A stretch of 10,173 nucleotides of DNA from Phycisphaeraceae bacterium. Its GTDB lineage: Bacteria > Planctomycetota > Phycisphaerae > Phycisphaerales > UBA1924. Made by a program: the position numbers and the translations under genes. This document shows, piece after piece, positions 1 through 5,962 of this stretch. The stretch lies in assembly GCA_009827205.1 (NCBI GenBank), contig WUAK01000086.1, positions 1 through 10,173 of the forward strand, in the 5' to 3' direction. The notes beneath the pieces are model-generated. The model was not told where the DNA came from. It saw only the letters and a list, made by a program, of their open reading frames with translations, and searched no databases. The first letter of the stretch is position 1, and each line of letters begins with the position of its first letter.

Positions 1-3000
1 CCTTCCACTGCTCCAGCGGATGACTCGAAACATAAAACCCGAGCGTGTCCTTCTCCTGGCGCAGCGTCTCGGCCTCACTCCACGCCTCGGCCTTCACCAG
101 CGGCACCACAGTCTGCGCCGCGCTCGCCTCTTCGGGCTCCGGTGCGCCAAACAACGCGCCCTGACCCGCTGCCCGATCCGCAGCGAGCTTCTGCCCAGCG
201 CTGACCGCCTGCTCGATCGTCGCGACCATGCTCGCGCGCTCGTCGCGCGAGTGCACCTCGTCGAACGCTCCGCTCTTGATCAGCGCCTCGATCGTCGCCT
301 TGTTCACAGTCCCGGGCGGCACACGCTCGCAAAACTCAAACAGCGACTGATATCCACCCCCCTTGTCCCGCTCGTCGATGATCGCGTTGATCGCCTTCGC
401 GCCCGCGCCCTTGATCGCCTTCATCCCGAACCGGACATGCCCGCCCGCGGGTGTGCGCTCGTCACTCTCCTCGTAGACCACCGCGAAGTCCGCCTCGGAC
501 AGGTTCACGTTCGGGGGCCTGACCTCGACGCCCGTCTTGATCACCTCCCCCGTGTTCGGATCGATGAACTTCGTCCTCTTACAGTCCTCGAGGTATGGGA
601 TCCAGTCGCTCACCTTCTGGGCCTGGCTCTCAAAGCTCAGGAACGCAGCCATGTAATGCGCCGGGAAGAACGTCTTCAGGTACGCGGTCTGGTACGCCAC
701 GATCGCGTAACCAGTCGAGTGCGACTTGTTGAAGCCGTAACCAGCAAATTTCAGGATCAGCTCGAAGAGCTCGTTCGCCTTCGTCTCTTCAAGGCCCTTC
801 TCGCCCGCGCCCTTGACGAAAAGCGGCCTGTTCGCGCCGATGATGTCTTCTTTCTTCTTGCTGATCGCCTTAATCAGCGAGTACGCCGAGCGAAGCGGGA
901 TCCCGCCAAGCTCGTGCACGATCTGCATGACCTGCTCCTGGTACACCATCACGCCGTACGTCTCGGCGGTGAACCGATCAACGATCGGGTGCACACTGGG
1001 CACTGCCTGCTTGCCGTGCTTGCGCATGTTGTAGTCGGGGATGAGGTCCATGGGACCGGGCCTGAACAGCGCGTTGGCCGCGATCAGATCCTCGAGCCGG
1101 TCGGGCTTCATCTCCATCAGCAGCCTGCGCATGCCGCCCGATTCAAACTGGAACACACCCGTTGTGTCGCCCCGCTGGAACAGACTGAAGATGCGCTGGT
1201 CCTTGTACCCGAGCCTCTCAAGGTCCATCGGGTTCGCGCCGCCGTCGCCGACCTCGCGACCGACCGCCGCGTAAACCTGCTCCTTCGTCAGCGAGTTCTC
1301 GATGAGCTGCTTTGCCCGCTCGATCACGCTCAGCGTGCGCAGACCCAGGAAGTCCATCTTGAGAAGGCCCATCGCCTCGCACGTCGGCCCGTCCCACTGC
1401 GTGACGATCTCGTTCTCGCCCCCACCCGACTGTCGATACAGCGGCACAACCTCGTGCAAGGGCCTCGTCGCGACGATCACACCCGCCGCGTGCACACTGC
1501 TGTGACGGGCCTGACCCTCGAGCACCCGCGCGTTGTCGATCACACGCTTGGCGACATCATCCGTGTCATACAACTTCTTGAGATCAGGCTCGGCCTTGAG
1601 CGCCTTGTCCAGCGTGATCCCAAGCTCTTCCGGGATTAGCTTGGCCAACTTGTCCGTGTCGGTCAGCGGATACTCGAGCACGCGCCCAACATCCCGCACC
1701 GCGGCACGCGCCTTGAGCGTTCCAAAGGTGATGATCTGCGCGACGTGGCCGTACTTCTCGCGGACGTAATTAATCACATCGCCGCGGCCGTCCTGACACA
1801 GATCGATATCGATATCGGGATACTCCGACCGGTCAGGGTCGGTAAACCGCTCGAACAGCAACCCGTAATGCACCGGGCACGCGTTCGACAGGCCGAGCAC
1901 AAAACCGGTCATCGTGCCGACACCCGAACCACGCGCAATCGAAGGGATGCCGCGCTGTCGGCCCCAGTTGACGAAGTCCCACACAATCAGGAAGTAAGCG
2001 CTGATCAGCTTGTCAGAGAGAATCTTGAGCTCGCGGTTGAGCCTCGCCCACTTGCGCCAGCCATCGAGCTTGTCACCCTCAAGCCCGGGCTCGTCCCCGT
2101 CGCCCTCGACCACGTCGTGCCGGTGCTTGACGATATCTGGTCCGTAGCGCCAGACCATCCCCGCCTCGCACAGCAACCTGAGCGTCTTGTCACACTCAAC
2201 CGTCAGCGACGCCTGGTCCTGATCCGGGTCGTTCGCGGGCTCAAGCTCAAAGTGCGAGCAGAACGCCTTGTACCAGGCTGTCAGGTCACCCTCGAACTCC
2301 TTGTCCGTGACCTTGGGCAGCTCCTTCTTGGGTGGCGCCTTGACCACAACAACCGGCGCATGGTTCGCGTCCTCTGGCAGTTCTACATTGCACCGGTCCG
2401 CGATCCGCTGCGTGTTGAGCAGCGCTTCCTCGCCCGCTTTCCCGTAGTCGCTGTTGTTGTACTCGGGCCCGCCGAAGATCTCCCACATCTGCTCCGGGCT
2501 CTTGACGAACAGCTCGGGCGTGTAGCGCATCCGCGTCTCGTCAAATTTGCTCTTACCCGTAGAGATACAGATCAGCGTGTCATGCGCATCATGATCCTCA
2601 GCCTTCAGGAAGTGGCTGTCGTTGTCGCACACGATCGGCAGCTCAAGATCACGCGCGATCCGGATCAGGTGCGGGTTGATCGAGATCTGCTCCGGAATGT
2701 GGTGCTGAAGCTCCACATAAAACCGCGGCCCGGTGCCCTCGTCGGCGAAGACCCCCGAGTGCCACTGCGCACTCTCGACCGCTTTCTCGTAGTGCGACTT
2801 GTCGCCCCGGCCGACACCGCCCGAGCTCTCATAACTCAGCAAATGCTCGCCCATCTCAGAGCCAAGGTGGCCGTTGATCGCGATCAGGCCCGAGTTGTGC
2901 TGCTCCAGGAGCTCGCGATCCATCCGGGGCTTGAAGTAGAACCCCGTCAGGTACGCCTCCGAGCACAGATAGAGCAGGTTGTTCCACCCCGTCTCGTTCT

Positions 3001-3337
3001 CTGCGAGCAGCACGAGGTGATACCCACCGTCGGACACACCCGTATACGTCTTGTCGAGCCTGCTCTTGGGCGCAACGTACGCCTCGACCCCAAGAATGGG
3101 TTTGATGCCCTCGGCACGGGCCTTCTTATAGAAGTTCACCGCCGCGTGCATGTTGCCGTGGTCCGTCACCGCCAAGGCGTTCATGCCAAGATCTGCAGTG
3201 CGTTTCACCAACTTATCCAGTCGGTTCCCGCCGTCGAGCAGCGAGTACTCCGAATGCAAGTGCAAGTGAACAAAGGGCTTATTGGACGAGGACCCCACGT
3301 CTCCGCCAACACCCGTATCTAGTGGCTTCTCGTCCAT
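1..3337 (-). CDS. dnaE: DNA polymerase III subunit alpha, C-terminally cut by window edge
   Basis: Catalytic subunit of the replicative DNA polymerase; it acts in the cytoplasmic replisome. About 1112 residues are visible and the reading frame is still open at position 1. An N-terminal PHP domain (about 20-300) starts with VHLHLHSEYSLLDG and contains TDHGN and DSH; its likely metal ligands are H26, H28, D35, H60, E85, H107, H157, D240 and H242. The palm has PDIDID, with D508 and D510 matching E. coli D401 and D403. The third aspartate is D662 in MDFLGLRTL, matching D555. The fingers motif FAGYGFNKSHS is present. Visible sequence ends at GFYVSSHPLEQW, just before the expected OB-fold and tau-binding region. 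ATG at 3337 is chosen because it precedes the PHP motif by about 20 residues; no Shine-Dalgarno is seen. Relative to E. coli there are about 58 extra residues between PHP and palm. Both long antisense open frames here are shadows. Identity is near certain. Confidence 0.97.
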   Translation of the reverse strand, partial: MDEKPLDTGVGGDVGSSSNKPFVHLHLHSEYSLLDGGNRLDKLVKRTADLGMNALAVTDHGNMHAAVNFYKKARAEGIKPILGVEAYVAPKSRLDKTYTGVSDGGYHLVLLAENETGWNNLLYLCSEAYLTGFYFKPRMDRELLEQHNSGLIAINGHLGSEMGEHLLSYESSGGVGRGDKSHYEKAVESAQWHSGVFADEGTGPRFYVELQHHIPEQISINPHLIRIARDLELPIVCDNDSHFLKAEDHDAHDTLICISTGKSKFDETRMRYTPELFVKSPEQMWEIFGGPEYNNSDYGKAGEEALLNTQRIADRCNVELPEDANHAPVVVVKAPPKKELPKVTDKEFEGDLTAWYKAFCSHFELEPANDPDQDQASLTVECDKTLRLLCEAGMVWRYGPDIVKHRHDVVEGDGDEPGLEGDKLDGWRKWARLNRELKILSDKLISAYFLIVWDFVNWGRQRGIPSIARGSGVGTMTGFVLGLSNACPVHYGLLFERFTDPDRSEYPDIDIDLCQDGRGDVINYVREKYGHVAQIITFGTLKARAAVRDVGRVLEYPLTDTDKLAKLIPEELGITLDKALKAEPDLKKLYDTDDVAKRVIDNARVLEGQARHSSVHAAGVIVATRPLHEVVPLYRQSGGGENEIVTQWDGPTCEAMGLLKMDFLGLRTLSVIERAKQLIENSLTKEQVYAAVGREVGDGGANPMDLERLGYKDQRIFSLFQRGDTTGVFQFESGGMRRLLMEMKPDRLEDLIAANALFRPGPMDLIPDYNMRKHGKQAVPSVHPIVDRFTAETYGVMVYQEQVMQIVHELGGIPLRSAYSLIKAISKKKEDIIGANRPLFVKGAGEKGLEETKANELFELILKFAGYGFNKSHSTGYAIVAYQTAYLKTFFPAHYMAAFLSFESQAQKVSDWIPYLEDCKRTKFIDPNTGEVIKTGVEVRPPNVNLSEADFAVVYEESDERTPAGGHVRFGMKAIKGAGAKAINAIIDERDKGGGYQSLFEFCERVPPGTVNKATIEALIKSGAFDEVHSRDERASMVATIEQAVSAGQKLAADRAAGQGALFGAPEPEEASAAQTVVPLVKAEAWSEAETLRQEKDTLGFYVSSHPLEQWK

Positions 3338-3344
3338 GACACCC

Positions 3345-3373
3345 AATATAAGTGGCTCTCGTTCACGCTCCAA
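3345..3373 (-). promoter_or_regulatory. Candidate dnaE promoter abutting the start codon
   Basis: Read on the minus strand, TTGGAG (3368-3373) is followed after exactly 17 bases by TATATT (3345-3350). The -10 box matches the sigma-70 consensus at 5 of 6 positions; the -35 matches only at TTG. Only 7 bases separate the -10 box from the dnaE ATG, so transcription would begin at, or one base before, the start codon. Absence of a ribosome binding site upstream of this ATG agrees with a leaderless mRNA. This is a pattern match only; a weaker promoter further upstream in 3374-3501 cannot be excluded. Confidence 0.5.
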
Positions 3374-3501
3374 GCCCCCCGCGAGGCCGAACCCTTGAGA
3401 CTACGCCGCCCGCTCTGCCAACGCGACTTCCCACCACAACCGACAAGTCATCCCCAACCGCCGGAGGCAAAGTCTGGGCCCCGAACCCCATAGAGTTGGG
3501 C

Positions 3502-3807
3502 ATGGATGACCGCTTCCAGAACTACGCCAACCGGGCAGCCGCATACCGCGTCCGCCTCCGCGAGTACCGCGAGAAACCCCGCGGCCCGCTCGAAGCCGCG
3601 CTGCACACGCTGCTCTCACTCATCATCTTCCTCGCGCTGCTCGTCCTGATCATCCCGATCATCGCACTCATCATCCTCTTCGCGATCGGGTTCTACATCT
3701 ACCTGCGCATCAGGCGCTTCTTCCGTGGGCTCGGCAAACCCAACGCGCACGTCGGACCCGTCCGAACCGACGGCCGCGACAATGTCCGGGTCATCGATCG
3801 CGATTGA
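3502..3807 (+). CDS. Small membrane protein of unknown function
   Basis: A 101-residue protein I do not recognise. Residues 1-30 are polar and basic (MDDRFQNYANRAAAYRVRLR...), residues about 33-69 are almost entirely I/L/A/F, and a basic patch (RIRRFFR, 69-75) is followed by a short polar tail. The hydrophobic stretch is long and broken by P52, so it is either one long transmembrane helix or a tight two-helix hairpin; charge placement does not settle the topology. The frame is open from 3352, but the first 50 codons are Pro/Thr-rich without recognisable character and would nearly touch the dnaE start, so ATG 3502 is preferred. No good Shine-Dalgarno precedes it. It is the first of three closely packed plus-strand genes and diverges from dnaE. 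Confidence 0.65.
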   Translation: MDDRFQNYANRAAAYRVRLREYREKPRGPLEAALHTLLSLIIFLALLVLIIPIIALIILFAIGFYIYLRIRRFFRGLGKPNAHVGPVRTDGRDNVRVIDRD

Positions 3808-3860
3808 TTCAACACCTGCTGGCAGCCATAAACTCCTCTGTGCCAACGCCCAAGCCCATC

Positions 3861-4052
3861 ATGCCATGCCGGCACTGCGGCCACGACCTCTCCGCGCTGA
3901 TCACTACGCCCTGGATTAGGACCTGCCCGGAGTGCGGCAAGCGGTTCGACCCCGACTTCATCTACGAGGGCAACGCACGCAACAACCCGGAACCAAACGC
4001 CACGCCCCCGCCCCCACGCAACCTCGACAGCAGGAAGCCAAGCGGTGACTGA
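3861..4052 (+). CDS. Small double-CxxC zinc-ribbon protein
   Basis: A 63-residue protein with CRHC (C3, C6) and CPEC (C22, C25), spaced like a zinc ribbon, followed by a Pro/Asn-rich disordered-looking tail. Short proteins with this 'CRHCGxDL...CPECGxxFDP' pattern are frequent in planctomycetes, where the ribbon often precedes membrane segments. The cysteines indicate metal binding; partner and function are unknown. The start is uncertain: ATG 3861 begins directly at the ribbon, but the same frame is open back to a TTG at 3804 that overlaps the stop of the upstream membrane-protein gene and would add 19 residues. Neither start has a clear ribosome binding site. Its 3' end overlaps the next gene by 8 bases, suggesting the two are co-translated. 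The ribbon and the membrane protein that follows could be separated parts of what is one polypeptide elsewhere. Confidence 0.7.
   Translation: MPCRHCGHDLSALITTPWIRTCPECGKRFDPDFIYEGNARNNPEPNATPPPPRNLDSRKPSGD
4032..4037 (+). promoter_or_regulatory. Ribosome binding site supporting the GTG start at 4045
   Basis: AGGAAG lies inside the end of the zinc-ribbon gene, 7 bases before GTG 4045. It is the main reason to accept the GTG start and the 8-base overlap, and it points to translational coupling. Confidence 0.5.
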
Positions 4053-4335
4053 CCGAAGCAGAAACGCCAAACGAATACTGGGTATGACCGCCCCGGCGCT
4101 TGTGCTCACACTCGCCGGGCTTGTCACCGCGTGGGCGCACATGGGGTTTGCGACGTTTGCCCTCGGGGCGTGGACCTTCCCGCTTGCCATCGCCGCCCCG
4201 GCTGTCGTCGCCGGGCGGATGCTCATGAACGACTGCTGCGCGTGGCGGACCAGCATCCTCTGCCTCGCCGCGATCGCCCTGAATCTCACGATCGAGGCCC
4301 TGGGCACCTCGGCCCAGCTCGCCATGCTGGGCTGA
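4045..4335 (+). CDS. Small integral membrane protein, about three helices
   Basis: A 96-residue hydrophobic protein of unknown family. Predicted membrane segments are at about residues 12-32, 36-58 and 69-88, with a basic N-terminus (TDRSRNAKR) probably facing the cytoplasm. A Cys pair (C64, C65) lies in the loop before the third helix (MNDCCAWR). It starts with GTG at 4045, inside the last codons of the zinc-ribbon gene, and AGGAAG at 4032-4037 gives a plausible ribosome site. The overlap suggests that the metal-binding protein and this membrane protein are made together and may form a unit. No terminator hairpin is visible after the stop. Function is not assignable from sequence. Confidence 0.65.
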   Translation: MTDRSRNAKRILGMTAPALVLTLAGLVTAWAHMGFATFALGAWTFPLAIAAPAVVAGRMLMNDCCAWRTSILCLAAIALNLTIEALGTSAQLAMLG

Positions 4336-4402
4336 ACCCGCCCGCAATTGGGATCAAAATTTGAAAAGAACCCCTTCGGATCGTGAAATCTCGATATCCG
4401 CA

Positions 4403-4431
4403 TTGCCACATATGTTAGTGTTCACTATAAT
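4403..4431 (+). promoter_or_regulatory. Strong sigma-70-type promoter for the lipoprotein gene
   Basis: TTGCCA (4403-4408) and TATAAT (4426-4431, perfect consensus) are separated by exactly 17 bases, inside an AT-rich patch (about 4347-4435) in otherwise GC-rich DNA. The predicted transcript start is near 4438, giving a leader of about 25 bases that contains AGGAG at 4451-4455. This is the best promoter in the window. Confidence 0.75.
4416..4427. promoter_or_regulatory. Palindrome TAGTG-TT-CACTA, candidate operator
   Basis: A perfect 5-base inverted repeat with a 2-base centre lies in the promoter spacer, and its last two bases are the first two of the TATAAT box. A protein bound here would block RNA polymerase, so it may be a repressor operator. 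The arms are short, so chance occurrence is possible. Confidence 0.35.
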
Positions 4432-4462
4432 CAAGTGTGGCACTCGCCAAAGGAGATCTGAA

Positions 4463-4975
4463 ATGCGAACCAGCCGACCGAAAGCCCCGTCTCTGTCCCG
4501 CCTGCTGCCAGCCGCCGCCGCCTCGGCCGTCCTGCTCGTCGCCCCGGGATGCGAACTCTCCGGCACAAACAACATGACCGCCGGCGCGGGCGACACGCTC
4601 ATGCTCCTGCCCGAAAACGCCGGGGGGCCCACAGGCACCGTCCGCCGGACCGACCTCCTCGTCGCTTACGGCAAATCCGTTCACCTCCAGGAACACTACG
4701 ACACGCTCGAAACCGCAAGAGACGCCGCGCGCGAAGCAGGCAACGACGAGTTTGCAGACCGCATCGAATCCGAGGGCCCCGCGTGGCAAGAAGTCCTGCA
4801 CCGCCAGCTCGCCGGGGACGAACCCCTCTACACAACGCTCCTCGCAGTGCAGGACGAGATCCGCGACGTCGCAAACAACCACGGCATCAGCAAAGTCGTC
4901 GAAGCCGGGCCTGGCGTCAACGGCACAGACATCACAGACGAGATCGTCGAAGCGCTCAAGCACTCCGACGACTAA
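4463..4975 (+). CDS. Putative lipoprotein with Skp/OmpH-like C-terminal motif
   Basis: A 170-residue exported protein. The N-terminus has a basic start (MRTSRPK), a hydrophobic core (about 14-27) and a lipobox-like APGC ending at C30; proline at -2 is unusual, so lipidation is probable, not certain. The start ATG 4463 has AGGAG (4451-4455) seven bases upstream and a near-consensus promoter; an in-frame TTG at 4361 lies upstream of that promoter and would bury the signal peptide. The mature part has a short strand-like segment (TDLLVAYG, 63-70), a charged helix rich in A/E/R (about 73-105), a second helical region, then VVEAG (145-149) and DITDEIVEAL (156-165). The last elements resemble the closing strand and 'DITDEVIKAL' end of Skp/OmpH periplasmic chaperones, but the long coiled-coil arms are absent. 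Similar small proteins occur in planctomycetes; function is unproven. It converges on the class IV enzyme gene with 3 bases between stops. Confidence 0.8.
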   Translation: MRTSRPKAPSLSRLLPAAAASAVLLVAPGCELSGTNNMTAGAGDTLMLLPENAGGPTGTVRRTDLLVAYGKSVHLQEHYDTLETARDAAREAGNDEFADRIESEGPAWQEVLHRQLAGDEPLYTTLLAVQDEIRDVANNHGISKVVEAGPGVNGTDITDEIVEALKHSDD

Positions 4976-4978
4976 ACG

Positions 4979-5872
4979 TCACGCGACCACCAGCTTCTCG
5001 CGCAGCTTCCGAGTGATCTCTCCAACAGACCCCCCGCCGATCTCTTCCGCCTCGACGCGCACGATCGGCAGGATCCCCCAGCTCGAGTTTGTCAGCATCA
5101 ACTCGTCCGCGTCGAGCACATCGTCGATCGTCAGCATCTTGCTCGTTGTCTCAAGACCCTGCCGACGCGCCTCGTCGAGCACCTCGGCGCGGGTGATCCC
5201 GGGCAGCACCGGGCTCGGCAAACCCCCATCTGTTTCCTCGCCTCTCACGATCGGCGTGTATAGCGAACCGTCTTTCACGATGATCGCGTTAGACACGCAC
5301 CCGCCGCAGAGGTGGTTGGTCACCTGGAACACCAGCGCTTCGGCGGCGCCCTTCATCGACGCCGACTGCAGCGCGCTGAGTCTCGCCCAGTAGTTGAGCG
5401 TCTTGTGCGAAGCCGTCGGGTCGAACGGGTTGGCCTTCAGATCCGCGATCCCCGCGACAACCCCCTGCTCGAACATCTCGTCCGGGTACTCCGTCGCGGC
5501 CTGCGCGACGACCATGACCGTCGGGTCGTGAGGCTGCGCTCCGGTGCGCGCCGCCGACACCGGGTTGAGATCGCCGCCCGTGAGCGTGAGCCTGATACGC
5601 TGGCGCGCAAGGCCGCACTTCTCCGCTGTCCGCTTGATCGCCTCCGCGAGCGCGGGCTTTCGCAGATCGTCCGACAGACGCAGCGCCTTCGCCGAAGCCG
5701 CGAGCCGATCGAGGTGGTCGTACACCCGCACCACCTCCGCCGCTCCGTCCTCATCCACCTTCGCAGCCATAGTCTCAAAGAGTCCCACGCCGTGCGTCAG
5801 CCCCGCGTCGAACGCCGACACCCGCGCGTCAGCCGCCTCCAGAAACTCGCCGTTGAGAAAGATGGTCGTCAT
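4979..5872 (-). CDS. Class IV PLP-dependent aminotransferase-like enzyme
   Basis: A 297-residue fold-type IV PLP protein; this family includes branched-chain aminotransferase (IlvE), D-amino acid aminotransferase (Dat) and aminodeoxychorismate lyase (PabC). Visible hallmarks are the N-terminal FLNGEF and FDAGLTHGVGLFET (21-34), the HLDRL phosphate-binding arginine (R56), the Schiff-base lysine K157 in SHKTLNYWA, the C-terminal PLP-binding region VSNAIIVKDGSLYTP (193-207), and LPGITRAEVL (223-232). Length is normal. The glutamate that usually contacts the PLP ring nitrogen (as in 'EGSxSN') is Gly190 here, in LCGGCVSN. Substrate cannot be called; general resemblance is closest to the Dat/PabC branch. 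ATG 5872 is chosen over an in-frame TTG at 5881 because the family normally begins just before the FLNG segment. It diverges from the M61 peptidase gene across 90 bases, so the two may share control. Confidence 0.88.
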   Translation of the reverse strand: MTTIFLNGEFLEAADARVSAFDAGLTHGVGLFETMAAKVDEDGAAEVVRVYDHLDRLAASAKALRLSDDLRKPALAEAIKRTAEKCGLARQRIRLTLTGGDLNPVSAARTGAQPHDPTVMVVAQAATEYPDEMFEQGVVAGIADLKANPFDPTASHKTLNYWARLSALQSASMKGAAEALVFQVTNHLCGGCVSNAIIVKDGSLYTPIVRGEETDGGLPSPVLPGITRAEVLDEARRQGLETTSKMLTIDDVLDADELMLTNSSWGILPIVRVEAEEIGGGSVGEITRKLREKLVVA

Positions 5873-5897
5873 AGCCCACAAGCATAGATGTCACCCG

Positions 5898-5917
5898 GGC
5901 CTCGCTCTAAAGAGGCC
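5898..5917. promoter_or_regulatory. Inverted repeat between divergent genes, candidate operator
   Basis: GGCCTC (5898-5903) and GAGGCC (5912-5917) form a perfect 6-base inverted repeat around an 8-base centre. It lies midway in the 90-base region between the aminotransferase-like gene and the M61 gene. The weak -35 candidates for both directions (TCTAAA/TTTAGA, 5906-5911) fall inside its centre. It has no following T-run on either strand, so it does not look like a terminator. A shared operator is possible; chance is not excluded. Confidence 0.3.
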
Positions 5918-5925
5918 TTCACTTC

Positions 5926-5934
5926 TGCTATCCT
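5926..5934 (+). promoter_or_regulatory. Possible extended -10 promoter for the M61 gene
   Basis: TGC directly followed by TATCCT (5929-5934) fits an extended -10 element (TGn plus 4 of 6 bases). The matching -35 (TCTAAA, 5906-5911, 17-base spacing) is weak. Transcription would start near 5941, leaving a leader of about 22 bases containing AAAGGA (5949-5954). Confidence 0.35.
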
Positions 5935-5962
5935 GACCCTCTCACTCCAAAGGAATCCCCCG

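Noticed and set aside
20..3322. Two very long plus-strand open frames (20-1639 and 1745-3322, over 500 codons each)
   Set aside because: They are exactly antisense to dnaE, whose motifs and catalytic residues are clear. Their products are Arg/Leu/His-rich with no recognisable domain, as expected from GC-biased codon use on the opposite strand.
3352..3501. N-terminal extension of the first small membrane protein
   Set aside because: The 50 extra codons are Pro/Thr-rich without domain character, overlap the probable dnaE promoter, and start only 15 bases from the dnaE ATG. ATG 3502 gives a more plausible protein.
3699..4409. 236-codon minus-strand open frame across the small-gene trio
   Set aside because: Its product has no recognisable features, and the plus-strand genes there show zinc-ribbon cysteines, membrane segments and start/stop overlaps typical of real genes.
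4361..4462. Upstream TTG start for the lipoprotein gene
   Set aside because: It lies before the strong promoter at 4403-4431 and would place 34 residues ahead of the signal peptide. ATG 4463 has AGGAG at the right distance.
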